A stretch of 64,000 nt of DNA from an uncultured Brevibacillus sp. (GCF_947502445.1 NZ_CANMZW010000003.1:301484-365483), one strand, 5' to 3'. Positions 1 to 9,661 are shown, counted from the first letter of the stretch. Numbers and translations are program-made. Notes: generated by a model from the letters alone, not told the origin.

Positions 1-1311
1 ATATTGGTAGGCACCATCATCCGTTTGAATAAAGCCAGACCAGAAATCAGCGGGCACAGGTGGATTCCAGCTAGTCACCTTGCCCGTTTTCCATTCAAAG
101 CGCTGGCGAACCTCCTCAAAGCTTTTCTCCTCTTTGCGCATGGCAAACATGACAAACCGACCATCATCATCAAAGCTGACGGGGACAACCGCTCCGTCCC
201 ATTCACTTGTAGGCAACCAGCCTTTGATGACCCCTGGATAGCGCTTCCCGGTTCCCGCTGCCAAGTCAAACACGACCAAATCAAGGTCTTTCTTTTGTTC
301 TGCTTTCCCCATTGCCATAAGCAGTTGCTTTCGATCTTTGCTAAAGCTCACCCCATGGACATACCCATCGACCAAAATTTTGGAGGCAAGCTCACTTTTC
401 GGTACATCCATCCCCTTTTTCGGGATTTCAAAAAAGAAGCCACGCCGATCAGCCATAAACTCTCCTACTCCGCGATACATCTCAGACAGCTCGGTAGGAT
501 AGGAAGTCGCCGTATGCGTCTCCATGTCGTAAACGGAATAGAGCTTCTCGTAAAGCGCATCACACTCACAATAGTTCGTAAATCGAGTGAGCATGGCGTA
601 GCGCTGATGTGGATCTAAAAACTCCAGGTTGGTCATGACGGAAAAATCAGTCAGCTTCTCACTTGACTTGCCGTCTACCGCCACTCGCCAAATTTGCTGC
701 GGAGGCAGTACAAGTGCCTGGAAGGAAAACGAATCGCCAATCAACGAGCCCTTTGCTGTCTTGGCGCCGCCAGCGTTTAGAACATACTCCTGCCACACGT
801 TCTCTTCGCCTGTTTTTTCGGGGAGCGTAACCAGCAATTGCAGCTGACGATCATGGACCCAATGAAACGCAAGGTCAGGATTGATAAAGCCCTGATCCCC
901 CCTGGTGCTCTCCTCCTTGGCATGCTTGCGAATAGCCGCCTCTACACTTCCCCGATCCATTGCTTCACGGAAAAAGAACGTATATGACTGTGGCTTCACC
1001 CCGACTACTGTTCGTAGAGGTGAGTGGAGCCGCGGCTCTTCATTTAATTGAATGAGAACATCTTCGTTCATCGCCGCATAGTCGAAGGCAATCTCTACTG
1101 GCTTCCAATCGGGATCAGGTTTTTCCGAGACTGTGACTCCGCCAGATGGCGAGGTCTGATTGGACGAGCCCGAGAGTTGCTTGGCTGTGGCTGGTGTTTG
1201 CCCCGATGATGTAGGTAACGCAGAACCGCATCCAGACGCAGCAAACAGAGAGAAACAAAATAATACGATCATTCCTTGACGTAGGAACAAAGACACGAAT
1301 GAACGCCCCAT
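1..1311 (-). CDS. Putative lipoprotein, 3' end outside window
   Basis: An open frame runs without a stop from an ATG at 1311 to the window edge (437 codons). The N-terminus has a basic start, a hydrophobic stretch and a lipobox-like AASGC, so it is probably exported and lipid-anchored. A Ser/Thr/Gly/Gln-rich linker follows, then a soluble region with WRVAVDG and several short strand-like repeats containing DLVVFDLAAG, which loosely recall a beta-propeller or Big-type domain. I recognise no enzyme motif. It lies downstream of recG, on the same strand but beyond that gene's terminator, so it probably has its own promoter. Function unknown. Confidence 0.7.
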   Translation of the reverse strand, partial: MGRSFVSLFLRQGMIVLFCFSLFAASGCGSALPTSSGQTPATAKQLSGSSNQTSPSGGVTVSEKPDPDWKPVEIAFDYAAMNEDVLIQLNEEPRLHSPLRTVVGVKPQSYTFFFREAMDRGSVEAAIRKHAKEESTRGDQGFINPDLAFHWVHDRQLQLLVTLPEKTGEENVWQEYVLNAGGAKTAKGSLIGDSFSFQALVLPPQQIWRVAVDGKSSEKLTDFSVMTNLEFLDPHQRYAMLTRFTNYCECDALYEKLYSVYDMETHTATSYPTELSEMYRGVGEFMADRRGFFFEIPKKGMDVPKSELASKILVDGYVHGVSFSKDRKQLLMAMGKAEQKKDLDLVVFDLAAGTGKRYPGVIKGWLPTSEWDGAVVPVSFDDDGRFVMFAMRKEEKSFEEVRQRFEWKTGKVTSWNPPVPADFWSGFIQTDDGAYQY

Positions 1312-1430
1312 TTCCAATTACAGTATTTACCTATTTGATAGACGCCAAATCCTCATCAAAAGTTACAGCTCCCTCCGTAAGAAAGGCTCTAGACAGCTTT
1401 TCCCGCATGGCCCTAGCTGTTGGATGGAAT

Positions 1431-1467
1431 AAGAAAAAAGACCTTTCTAGCCTGTGTCACTAGAAAG
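1431..1467 (-). terminator. Intrinsic terminator after recG
   Basis: On the minus strand an 8-bp stem CTAGAAAG/CTTTCTAG pairs across a 9-nt loop and is followed by a T-rich tract. It lies about 30 nt after the recG stop and closes the sdaAB-sdaAA-recG operon. Confidence 0.8.
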
Positions 1468-1498
1468 ATCTCTTCACTCTTATTGTATTCAGCCATCG

Positions 1499-3553
1499 TT
1501 AGTCGAAAACGATCCCGTCGAGGACACCCTCACGCTTTAAGTAATCCCGCAGCCAATGGTAGTCTGGATTTCGCCAAAAGGAATCGTCCGCCACCAATCG
1601 TGCTGTCTCCTGTCTGGCTACCTCCAGCGCTTTGTAGTCACTCAAAAGATCCGCGACCTTGAATTCAGGCAGACCACTTTGCTTGGTACCGAAGAAATCT
1701 CCCGGCCCGCGCAGCTCCAAATCGCGCTGAGAGAGCTCAAAGCCGTCCGTTGTCTCACACATGACGCGCATCCGCTCTTTCCCAATCTCTGATTTCGGAT
1801 CAGCGATCAGCACACAATACGATTGCTCGGAGCCCCGCCCTACACGACCACGCAGCTGGTGAAGCTGGGCAAGGCCGAAGCGTTCAGCATCATAAATCAC
1901 CATATACGTCGCATTCGGTACGTTTACCCCGACCTCTACGACCGTCGTGGAAACAAGAACCGCATGCTCCGCCGAGAGAAACGCTTGCATCACGGCATCC
2001 TTTTCTTTGGCAGGCAAGCGTCCATGCATCAGCCCTACACCAAACTCGGGAAATACATGGGACAGCTGCGCATGTACATCAATTGCATTTTGTACGTCCA
2101 GCTTTTCCGATTCTTCGATCAAGGGGCAGATGACATATGCTTGTCGCCCTTTGCGCAGCTCGTCTCGCATTTGCTCCAGAACAGCTGGGAATTGGTCATG
2201 CTTTTTCCACGTGGTCTCGATTGGCTTGCGACCGGCTGGCATCTGGTCAATCGTCGATACATCCATATCGCCAAAAGCTGTGATCGCAAGCGTACGAGGG
2301 ATCGGTGTCGCTGTCATGAACAGCACATCAGGTGCCAAGCCTTTGCTGCGCAGAATGCGCCGCTGCTCAACACCAAAGCGGTGCTGCTCATCCGTAATCA
2401 CCAGACCGAGGCGCGAGAAAAACACGTCCTCCTGGATCAGCGCATGCGTCCCTACCACCACGTCAATCAAGCCCATCTGCAAGGAAGCGATGACCTCTCG
2501 CCTACGCTTGGCAGTCAACGAGCCGGACAACAGAGCTACTTGAATCCCGTAGTCAGAGAGCAGAGCGGTCAGGGACTGCACATGCTGCTCTGCCAAAATT
2601 TCGGTCGGCACCATGAGCGCTCCCTGAAAACCAGCCTTTACAGCCGCAATCAGTGCGATCGCCGCCACTACGGTTTTACCCGAACCTACATCACCTTGCA
2701 AAAGCCGGTTCATGGCATGAGGAGAACGCATATCATCCAAAATTTCCTTGACAACTCTCTTCTGCGCATCCGTAAGAGGAAATGGCAGAGAGCTTACAAA
2801 CTGGCGCACCTCGTCCATCGGAATAGCAAGTGCCATTCCTTCCGTTTGCTGCCGATTGATGCGGCGCAGTGTCTGCATTTTTAACTGGAATAAAAAAAGC
2901 TCCTCAAACATGATACGCCGCCGTGCTTGTCGCCCATCCTCCGCATTTACCGGAAAGTGAATCGAATGAAAGGCATCCACTCGTGGCATCAGGCGATATC
3001 GCTCTACAATGTCCGCAGGCAAGATTTCGGGTACGTCCTTGCCATACTGCCGCAAAGCCTGTTGAATCGACTTGCGCAGCAACGTATGGGTCACGTCTCC
3101 CCCCAACGGATAAATCGGGGCAAGCTCACCACGCTTGGTCGCACGCTCTGAATCTGCTTCTGTCATCTCACTGACGGTGATTTGCAGCTTGTGCTTGTCC
3201 CATTTTCCTGTGACGAGAATTTCCTTGCCCGGTGACAGTCTGCTTTTAATAAACGTCTGGTTAAACCAGACAGCGGTTACTACTACCCGGTCCATGACTA
3301 CCTTGACAGAAATGCGCGATTTTCCTTTTCCGTAAAAACGAACAGAGGGTTCGCCGTACACCGTTCCCGCCAGCGTGACCCTCTCTCCATCTTTTACTTC
3401 TGTCAAATCACGCACACGGTAGTCTTCATAGCGCGATGGAAAATACTCCAGTAAATCACCAATGCTATGAATTCCGAGTCCAGCAAAAGCCTTCGCCCGC
3501 TCCTCCCCTACCCCGTGCAAAAGGGAGACGGGCGCCAAATACGCCTCGGTCAT
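1499..3553 (-). CDS. recG: ATP-dependent DNA helicase RecG
   Basis: The 684-residue protein has the usual RecG length. It shows an N-terminal HhH-like start (LLHGVGEERA), an OB-fold wedge domain at about 55-130, Walker A GDVGSGKT at about 287-294, the DEQH box at about 388-391, and C-terminal helicase motifs with RGRVGRG. Known RecG remodels stalled replication forks and branch-migrates Holliday junctions in the cytoplasm. Its ATG overlaps the sdaAA stop by one base, so the two are translationally linked; recG also follows sdaAA in Bacillus subtilis. Confidence 0.97.
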   Translation of the reverse strand: MTEAYLAPVSLLHGVGEERAKAFAGLGIHSIGDLLEYFPSRYEDYRVRDLTEVKDGERVTLAGTVYGEPSVRFYGKGKSRISVKVVMDRVVVTAVWFNQTFIKSRLSPGKEILVTGKWDKHKLQITVSEMTEADSERATKRGELAPIYPLGGDVTHTLLRKSIQQALRQYGKDVPEILPADIVERYRLMPRVDAFHSIHFPVNAEDGRQARRRIMFEELFLFQLKMQTLRRINRQQTEGMALAIPMDEVRQFVSSLPFPLTDAQKRVVKEILDDMRSPHAMNRLLQGDVGSGKTVVAAIALIAAVKAGFQGALMVPTEILAEQHVQSLTALLSDYGIQVALLSGSLTAKRRREVIASLQMGLIDVVVGTHALIQEDVFFSRLGLVITDEQHRFGVEQRRILRSKGLAPDVLFMTATPIPRTLAITAFGDMDVSTIDQMPAGRKPIETTWKKHDQFPAVLEQMRDELRKGRQAYVICPLIEESEKLDVQNAIDVHAQLSHVFPEFGVGLMHGRLPAKEKDAVMQAFLSAEHAVLVSTTVVEVGVNVPNATYMVIYDAERFGLAQLHQLRGRVGRGSEQSYCVLIADPKSEIGKERMRVMCETTDGFELSQRDLELRGPGDFFGTKQSGLPEFKVADLLSDYKALEVARQETARLVADDSFWRNPDYHWLRDYLKREGVLDGIVFD

Positions 3554-4437
3554 TACTTCTCCATCCGTACGCCGAACACTTTGGCTTCGATCATACGGCC
3601 TGTCTGGGTTGCTGCCAATCCACCCTGTGCGGTTTCCTTCAGCGTATTCGGCATCGCACAGCCGATCCGATACATCGCTTCGATGACTTCATCTGTCGGA
3701 ATGACGCTCTTGATCCCTGCCAGCGCCATATCCGCTGCTACGGTTGCAATCGCCGCTCCCATCGCATTGCGTTTGACACATGGCACTTCCACCAGTCCAG
3801 CTACGGGGTCACAAACCAGACCGAGCATGTTTTTCATGGCAATCGCTACTGCCTGCGCAGATTCCTCGGGCGTGCCGCCAGCCATTTCTACAATGGCTGC
3901 TGCTGCCATCGCTGTTGCAGAGCCTACCTCTGCCTGGCAACCACCTGCTGCCCCTGAAATAAAGGCATTATTGGCGATACAATAACCAATCGCACCAGCT
4001 GTGAACAAGTAATTGACCATCTCCTCGCGACTTGGCTGGAGCTTGTCAGACACGGCAAACAGCGTACCCGGTACGATCCCACAAGCACCTGCAGTAGGCG
4101 TAGCTACGATCGTTCCCATCGCTGCGTTTACTTCATTGACCGCAACAGACATGGATACGGCATTGAGTAGAGTTGGCCCTGATAAAAAAGGCTTTGTTTT
4201 CATATATTCCTGCAGTTTTTTTGCATCGCCACCAGTAAGACCACTATGGGAACGAATATCCTCTGTCAAGCCGCGACGCACTGCTTTTTCCATTACATCC
4301 AGATTGGCATACATATCTTGCATGATGGCATCCCGCGTACGTTGGGAAACCTCCATCTCCGCTTCAATCATCACTTGGGAGATTTTTTTACCCTGTGATT
4401 CTGCCAATTCGACCAGTTCAGCCACATTGCGAAACAT
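3553..4437 (-). CDS. sdaAA: L-serine dehydratase, iron-sulfur-dependent, alpha subunit
   Basis: 294 residues, close to the B. subtilis SdaAA length. The family is an Fe-S enzyme that deaminates L-serine to pyruvate and ammonia together with the beta subunit. Conserved cysteines that fit cluster ligands lie in GACGIVPG, AAGGCQAEVGSA and VCDPVAGLVEVPC. It sits directly between sdaAB (48 nt upstream) and recG (1-nt overlap), so the three are probably one transcript. Confidence 0.96.
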   Translation of the reverse strand: MFRNVAELVELAESQGKKISQVMIEAEMEVSQRTRDAIMQDMYANLDVMEKAVRRGLTEDIRSHSGLTGGDAKKLQEYMKTKPFLSGPTLLNAVSMSVAVNEVNAAMGTIVATPTAGACGIVPGTLFAVSDKLQPSREEMVNYLFTAGAIGYCIANNAFISGAAGGCQAEVGSATAMAAAAIVEMAGGTPEESAQAVAIAMKNMLGLVCDPVAGLVEVPCVKRNAMGAAIATVAADMALAGIKSVIPTDEVIEAMYRIGCAMPNTLKETAQGGLAATQTGRMIEAKVFGVRMEK

Positions 4438-4484
4438 CTAGTTAGAGTCACTCCTCTTCATCACTGCCTAAGTGGGCACGAGAC

Positions 4485-5150
4485 CTAATTCAACGAAAGC
4501 AGGGATACATCAAAAATATGAGGGATCTGCCGAATTTCCTCCAGCACCTCGGGTGAGATAGTCGAATCCGTCTCAATTGCCATCAACGCTCGTGAACCAC
4601 GGTCATGCCTTGACACTTCCATGAGCCCCACGTTTATGCGATAGTGAGTCAGTACCTTTGCCACTGCGGCAATCATCCCGAAACGATCCTCATGCAAGAC
4701 AAGCAAGGTAGGCGTGTCAAAGCCTAGCTGCAAGTCGAAACCATTTACTTCCAATACTTCAATTTTTCCTCCACCGATGGAGACACCGACGATCTCAATC
4801 TGATGCTGGTCATCCGACAGCTTGATCCGTGCCGTATTAGGGTGCTCGGTTAGCACATCTGACGTCGTCAAAATAACTTCCAGTCCCGCTTTCTCAGCGA
4901 GCAGCAGCGAGTTTTTCAAACGCAGGTCAAACGTGTCAAAGTCAAGAATCCCGGCAACAGTGGCCACATCCGAGCCATGCCCTTGGTAGGTCTTGGCAAA
5001 CGAGCCATAGAACGTGATCTCGGCGCGCTTCGGCTGCCTTCCAAAGAGCTTCCGTGCTACCCGACCAATCCGGGCTGCACCTGCGGTATGGGAACTGGAT
5101 GGACCAACCATGATTGGGCCGATAATATCAAAAACACTTTTATATTTCAA
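4485..5150 (-). CDS. sdaAB: L-serine dehydratase, iron-sulfur-dependent, beta subunit
   Basis: I place the start at a TTG (5150), 8 nt after a perfect AGGAGG. This gives 221 residues beginning LKYKSVFDIIGP, matching the family N-terminus; a longer ATG-started frame from 5198 would swallow that RBS. The substrate-binding signature PSSSHTAGAARIGR follows at about 16-29. The C-terminal 75 residues form an ACT domain (RFGMIAAVAKVLTHYRINVG), the usual serine-sensing module. It works with the alpha subunit encoded next downstream in serine catabolism. Confidence 0.94.
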   Translation of the reverse strand: MKYKSVFDIIGPIMVGPSSSHTAGAARIGRVARKLFGRQPKRAEITFYGSFAKTYQGHGSDVATVAGILDFDTFDLRLKNSLLLAEKAGLEVILTTSDVLTEHPNTARIKLSDDQHQIEIVGVSIGGGKIEVLEVNGFDLQLGFDTPTLLVLHEDRFGMIAAVAKVLTHYRINVGLMEVSRHDRGSRALMAIETDSTISPEVLEEIRQIPHIFDVSLLSLN

Positions 5151-5386
5151 CCGGTTCTCCTCCTGAATCACAAGGGGTTCAACAAGATTCACTCTCATTG
5201 TATCCTACAGGCAGATAATACGCTACATAGGAAAGTATGCTAGCTGTTTTTCCCCCGATTTTTTGAAACAAAAACACTGCCTCGCCCCTTCCCTGCTGAA
5301 TAAATGCCTCAATGATCGTGATTTTTTTGCTGTATGTGAAGGCAGGTCCTTAGGTAAAGTATTTCCCGCGGTTGGTCTTATAGAGG

Positions 5387-5419
5387 ATGAAAAAAGCTCC
5401 CTCTCATGAAAAAGGGAGC
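5387..5419 (-). terminator. Intrinsic terminator after the stalk-domain gene
   Basis: A 7-bp stem GCTCCCT/AGGGAGC with a 10-nt loop is followed on the minus strand by TTTTTT. It lies 9 nt after the stop of the gene ending at 5428. Confidence 0.85.
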
Positions 5420-5427
5420 AAAAATAT

Positions 5428-6096
5428 TTACAGCTGTTCTACACCGATCGTAATTCCAGTGTCACCAGGATCTTTCATCTGCACGCGCGTAATAAACCAT
5501 CCCTCATTACGATCCGTCTTCATTTTTTGGACAGTGACAACCGCCTTGCCCATACCATGCCAGTTGGAAGCAACCAGGTTGTATTCAAAGGTATATTGGG
5601 TCGTCGTGTCGTTTACTTGCTTGACCTCCAGCTTTTCCAATTCAGCCATATGCGGACTGGAGCCGCCCGTAACCCAGTAATTATCCGAAAACTCCACCTG
5701 CGTTTTTTTTCGCAGCTCCGGAGAGAACACCGCATATTGCAGAGCGCCATTGCGCGTCTGAATTCCTTTTACCCAAGTATCGAGTGCCTCTTTTGGGGTG
5801 GTCGCCAGCAAAGCATCCTCCAAGCGCGTGACCTGATGGGATTGCATCGTTGATTCCGGCAGTGTCACCCTAACCTCATGCTTGGCAAGATCAACGGTCG
5901 CCTTGCCATGAAATGCTTCCGCCAGCTTGGCTACTGGGACAAGCACATTGCCGTTATCCTCTTTGATGCCCAAATAGCTGGCAGCAAATGGCTGATCATT
6001 AATAAATAAGTTCCATTTGCTTTCGGCAAAGGCCGAACCTGCGAGCAACATCGTTCCAATGGCTGCTCCTGCGATCCATTTTGTACGCGTCTTCAT
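5428..6096 (-). CDS. Exported protein with copper-amine-oxidase-type stalk domain
   Basis: I chose the ATG at 6096 (222 residues, MKTRTKW start) because GAGAGG lies about 10 nt upstream and because it begins a clean signal peptide (positive start, hydrophobic core, AFA cleavage at about residue 21). Residues 22-70 (FINDQPF, VLVPVAKLAEAF, then beta-strand text) match the N-terminal stalk domain often called Cu_amine_oxidN1. The rest is an NTF2-like region with YWVTGGSS and WFITRVQMKDPG, which fits a secreted binding domain. No catalytic motif is seen. It is monocistronic, bounded by terminators on both sides. Confidence 0.75.
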   Translation of the reverse strand: MKTRTKWIAGAAIGTMLLAGSAFAESKWNLFINDQPFAASYLGIKEDNGNVLVPVAKLAEAFHGKATVDLAKHEVRVTLPESTMQSHQVTRLEDALLATTPKEALDTWVKGIQTRNGALQYAVFSPELRKKTQVEFSDNYWVTGGSSPHMAELEKLEVKQVNDTTTQYTFEYNLVASNWHGMGKAVVTVQKMKTDRNEGWFITRVQMKDPGDTGITIGVEQL

Positions 6097-6154
6097 GTCC
6101 ACCATTCCTCTCTTCAAAAGTAAGACATGGTTAAATGGAAAAAGGTTACAGACA

Positions 6155-6187
6155 AAGAAAAAACTTCCCGTTGTCAAGGGAAGCTTT
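6155..6187 (-). terminator. Intrinsic terminator after the degV-family gene
   Basis: Minus-strand stem AGCTTCCC/GGGAAGTT with a 7-8-nt loop is followed by a T-tract. It lies 15 nt after the stop at 6202. Confidence 0.8.
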
Positions 6188-6201
6188 TGTCATTTCGTTC
6201 C

Positions 6202-7059
6202 TTATAAATCTTTTACCATCACAATTCCTAATAGCCCAGGCCCAGTATGTGTACCAATGACTGGTCCGATCTCTTCCAAATGGGCGTCTGTCACTTGAAA
6301 CTCCTGCTTCAAGCGTTCCTGAATTTCTGCGGCCTGATCAGGAACACAGCTATGCAGGACGGCGATTTTGACAGGCTGACCTTGAGCGTATTCCTGCAAG
6401 GTCTCAAAAACCTTGTTCAACGCCTTTTTCGTTCCGCGCACCTTGTCAAAAGCGCTGACATAACCAGCCGGATCGAGCGTCAAAATCGGTTTGATGTTAA
6501 GTAACGAACCGATAACTGCAGATGCACGTCCAATTCGGCCACCCTTTTGCAGAAACTCCAGCGTATCTACGATGAAGTATACCTGTACCTCATCGAGATA
6601 ACGATCGATCATGTCCAAAATTTGCTCTTTATTTTTACCAGCCTGCGCCGCTTTTGCCGCATCTACACAAATCATTCCGTGCACATAAGACGCTTTACGG
6701 GAATCGATCACCGTAATATCGATGTTTTCTTCGAGCATCGACTTCGCAATCATCGCAGACTGGTACGTGCCGGAGAGTGACCCCGACAGGAGAATCGCGA
6801 TAATTTGCACGCCATCTCCATATTGTTCATGGATGGCTTTGTAGCTTTCTGCAAATTCAAGCGGAGACGGCTGCGAGGTAGTCGGCAGCATGGACGACTG
6901 CTTCAGCTTTTCAAAAAAGGCGGTTGAAGAGATGGTCACCCCGTCCTGATAGGTTTCCGATCCGAACATAACCTTCAGCGGAACGGCGACAATTCCTAAT
7001 GATTGCCTCTCAGTTGCATCAATATCAGACGCACTGTCGGTAAGAATTACAATTGGCAT
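6202..7059 (-). CDS. DegV family fatty-acid-binding protein (FakB type)
   Basis: 285 residues, the standard DegV length. It shows VILTDSASD at the start, TSQPSP near residue 80, the SGSLSGTYQSA acyl-binding loop at about 93-103, and a KGGRIGRAS motif near 170. FakB proteins hold a fatty acid and present it to the FakA kinase for acyl phosphate formation at the membrane. The gene follows fakA by only 20 nt on the same strand, which strongly supports a FakA-FakB pair. Which chain length or saturation it prefers cannot be read from sequence. Confidence 0.92.
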   Translation of the reverse strand: MPIVILTDSASDIDATERQSLGIVAVPLKVMFGSETYQDGVTISSTAFFEKLKQSSMLPTTSQPSPLEFAESYKAIHEQYGDGVQIIAILLSGSLSGTYQSAMIAKSMLEENIDITVIDSRKASYVHGMICVDAAKAAQAGKNKEQILDMIDRYLDEVQVYFIVDTLEFLQKGGRIGRASAVIGSLLNIKPILTLDPAGYVSAFDKVRGTKKALNKVFETLQEYAQGQPVKIAVLHSCVPDQAAEIQERLKQEFQVTDAHLEEIGPVIGTHTGPGLLGIVMVKDL

Positions 7060-7079
7060 TCACAGGGCTCCTCTCACAA

Positions 7080-8786
7080 TTACTCGACAGAAAAAATGAA
7101 TGGGTACAGCGGTTGACCGCCTTCCTGGATTTCCACTTCGACATCCGGATAGGCATCAGTAACAGTTGTCTGCAGTGCTTCTGCCTGCTCTTCTGTCGCT
7201 CCTTCTCCGAGGAAGATGGTCACAATCTCTGTTTCATCGTCTACGAGCTGCTTGAGAAGGATTGCAGCGGATTCCATCAGATCCTGACCAGCTGTCACAA
7301 TTTCTTTTTCAGCGATGCCGATATAATCGCCTTCTGCAATCTCCACATCACCCATGCGCGTATCGCGGACCGCGTGGGTAACCATCCCTGTTTTCACCTG
7401 AGAAATTGCTTTTTCCATCGACTTCGCATTCGCCTCAAGCTCGGCATCTGCGTGGAAGGCGATCAGTGCCGCCAGCCCCTGCGGGATGCTCTTGCTTGGA
7501 ATTACGGCAACAGGAATCGATGTCAAATCAGCAGCCTGCTGTGCAGCCATGATGATATTGCTATTGTTTGGCAGGATGATGATTTTCTCCGCATACACGC
7601 TCTCCATTGCTTTCACGAAGTCCTCGGTGCTTGGGTTCATTGTTTGTCCGCCCTCGACTACCACATGCACACCCATACTCCGCAAAATCTTGGCGATACC
7701 CTCACCAGCTGCTACAGCAATCAATCCATACGAAAGCGCATCGCCTTTTGACTGCACCGCCACTTCAACAGACGGACTTGTTTTGCTCTCTTCAGCTTTC
7801 AGGATATTCGCATGCTGCTCCCGCATATTTTCGATCTTGAGTCGATGCAGGCTTCCAAATTGCTGAGCGTATTGAAGGACGCTACCTGGATGCTCGGCAT
7901 GAATATGTACCTTGACAATCTCGTCATCAGAGACAACAAGCAAGGAATCGCCCATCGTATCCAAATGGCTACGGAACAAGGCTTCGGAAAACGGCTTTTT
8001 GTTTGGCTCGGTGCTGTGAGCAATGTGAACCATGAATTCTGTACAATAGCCATATGTAATATCTTCGGTTTTCATGTGAATTTGCGCATGGTGCTGCTCA
8101 GAAATCAGCTTGTCCAGCTCTTCCTCAGCCATTGCCGGTTTCGGCTCTTTTTTCAGCTCGCCCGGCACTTCACCACGCAAGGCACGCAAGAATCCTTCAT
8201 AAATAAACAGCAGACCTTGTCCACCTGAATCAACTACGCCTACCTCTTTTAAAACAGGCAGCATTTCTGGTGTGCGCAAGAGGGTCGCCTGCGCCTGCTC
8301 ATATGTTTTTTCCATGACAACGGCGATGTCATCTGACGTGCGCGCGGCACGAATCGCCATATCAGCCGCCTCACGAGCCACAGTCAAAATTGTGCCTTCT
8401 ACCGGCTTCATCACTGCCTGATAAGCTGAGTCGACGCCGGCCTTTAATGCGTCAGCAAACTGACGAGTCGTGATGACATCTTTTCCATTAACAGATTTGC
8501 TGAAGCCACGGAACAACTGAGACAAGATTACACCGGAGTTACCACGCGCTCCCATCAGCAAGCCTTTAGCCAGAGTAGCAGATGCCTCTGTAATGCGTGG
8601 AGATTCCTTGCGAGTAAGCTCCTCCACACCTGATGTCAGAGTCAGATTCATGTTCGTTCCCGTATCACCGTCAGGCACAGGAAACACATTTAATCCATCT
8701 ACCACCTTGACGTTTTCGGACAAAAGGCTTGCCCCTAGGTAAACCATTCGGCTAAACAGCTCGCCATCTAGACGCGTATGTACCAA
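7080..8786 (-). CDS. fakA: Fatty acid kinase catalytic subunit FakA (YloV, DAK2 domain)
   Basis: 568 residues. The N-terminal DhaL/DAK2 ATP-binding domain (about 1-200) shows NVFPVPDGDTGTNM with the Mg-binding aspartates and GARGNSGVILSQLFRGF. A middle region follows, then a C-terminal DegV-like half (about 340-568) ending YPFIFSVE. The family phosphorylates FakB-bound fatty acids to acyl phosphates for phospholipid synthesis. It lies 14 nt behind yloU, as in B. subtilis, and is followed here by a fakB-type gene. Confidence 0.95.
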   Translation of the reverse strand: MVHTRLDGELFSRMVYLGASLLSENVKVVDGLNVFPVPDGDTGTNMNLTLTSGVEELTRKESPRITEASATLAKGLLMGARGNSGVILSQLFRGFSKSVNGKDVITTRQFADALKAGVDSAYQAVMKPVEGTILTVAREAADMAIRAARTSDDIAVVMEKTYEQAQATLLRTPEMLPVLKEVGVVDSGGQGLLFIYEGFLRALRGEVPGELKKEPKPAMAEEELDKLISEQHHAQIHMKTEDITYGYCTEFMVHIAHSTEPNKKPFSEALFRSHLDTMGDSLLVVSDDEIVKVHIHAEHPGSVLQYAQQFGSLHRLKIENMREQHANILKAEESKTSPSVEVAVQSKGDALSYGLIAVAAGEGIAKILRSMGVHVVVEGGQTMNPSTEDFVKAMESVYAEKIIILPNNSNIIMAAQQAADLTSIPVAVIPSKSIPQGLAALIAFHADAELEANAKSMEKAISQVKTGMVTHAVRDTRMGDVEIAEGDYIGIAEKEIVTAGQDLMESAAILLKQLVDDETEIVTIFLGEGATEEQAEALQTTVTDAYPDVEVEIQEGGQPLYPFIFSVE

Positions 8787-8799
8787 CTGATGTTCCTCC

Positions 8800-9165
8800 T
8801 TATGTATCTATGTCTGTGCGTACTCCCTGCACGAAAATATTAACGGCAGTTACATCGACCCCTACGGTTTGCTCCAGTGTGTAGCGCACACGGCGCTGTA
8901 CATTGCCTGCAACCTCGGAAATTTTCACGCCATAGCTGACGATGATATGCATGTCCAAAACAACTTCACCGTTTGTATTGTGTACAACGACACCTTTACT
9001 CAAGTTATCGCGTCCGAGCAGCTCGGCAATTCCATCCTTCAACGCTTTGCGGGAAGCCATACCTACCAGGCCAAAGACTTCCATAGCCGCGCCTCCAGCA
9101 ATCCGCGCGATTACGTCTTCTGTTACATCAATTTTTCCGAGAGGTGTACTCATTTCAACTGTCAT
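8800..9165 (-). CDS. Asp23/Gls24 family envelope stress protein YloU
   Basis: The ATG at 9165 lies 9 nt after AGGAGG and gives 121 residues; the longer frame to 9219 lacks an RBS. Asp23 family features are the N-terminal GKIDVTEDVIARIAGGAAMEV helix-strand (residues 8-28) and the DMHIIVSYGVKISEVAGNV core. Members are small alkaline-shock or envelope-stress proteins of uncertain biochemical role, often next to fakA. It is transcribed away from rpmB and toward fakA. Confidence 0.9.
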   Translation of the reverse strand: MTVEMSTPLGKIDVTEDVIARIAGGAAMEVFGLVGMASRKALKDGIAELLGRDNLSKGVVVHNTNGEVVLDMHIIVSYGVKISEVAGNVQRRVRYTLEQTVGVDVTAVNIFVQGVRTDIDT

Positions 9166-9378
9166 GCAAGGTCTCCTCCTTTGTTTCCACACATACATAT
9201 ACGGCTGCACTTTCGACATAGTTACGACAAACTTGCCGCTATTCTATGAAACAGCTTGACCGCTCTGGAAAGCGTAACCATGCTTCCCTCAATTCTACAC
9301 TAACAAATATGAGAAATGAAGCGTTTTGTCGAAGCAGATCAGTGTAGAAGAAAACAAGGCTTATCCGCTTGTCAAGTA

Positions 9379-9411
9379 TTGCAATTGACAGCAATGGTGT
9401 GCTACTATAGT
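9379..9411 (+). promoter_or_regulatory. Probable sigma-A promoter of rpmB
   Basis: Two overlapping readings are possible. One is TTGACA (9385-9390) with TATAGT (9406-9411) at a short 15-nt spacing; the other is TTGCAA (9379-9384) with TACTAT (9403-9408) at 18 nt. The position 60-70 nt before the rpmB RBS fits either. Confidence 0.45.
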
Positions 9412-9472
9412 CGAGTATTTGTATTTCCCACAAGGAAATCCCGTTTAGATGTAACAAGGGAGGTGGATCGTA

Positions 9473-9661
9473 ATGGCACGTCGTTGCTTTGTAACAGGTA
9501 AATCTGCTAAAGCTGGAAACGCTCGCTCCCACTCCATGCGCGCAACTCGCCGCACCTGGGGTGTTAACGTACAAAAAGTGCGCATTCTTGTAAATGGAAA
9601 ACCGAAGCGCGTTTATGTAAGTACCCGAGCACTGAAATCCGGTCTCGTAACTCGCGTGTAG
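9473..9661 (+). CDS. rpmB: 50S ribosomal protein L28
   Basis: 62 residues, full length for bacterial L28, with the typical [10 protein letters not shown] start and a basic composition. The first Cys is kept, but the usual second zinc-type cysteine pair is not, so this is the C-minus form. AGGGAGG lies 9 nt before the ATG. It is the only plus-strand gene in this block, divergent from yloU, and convergent with spoVM across a shared terminator; the same arrangement exists in Bacillus. Confidence 0.97.
   Translation: MARRCFVTGKSAKAGNARSHSMRATRRTWGVNVQKVRILVNGKPKRVYVSTRALKSGLVTRV

Noticed and set aside
4..618. 204-codon plus-strand frame at the left edge
   Set aside because: It is antisense to the lipoprotein frame that stays open for 437 codons with a signal peptide, and it has no RBS.
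9239..9574. 111-codon minus-strand frame across the rpmB promoter
   Set aside because: It overlaps the rpmB promoter, RBS and coding start antisense and has no RBS.
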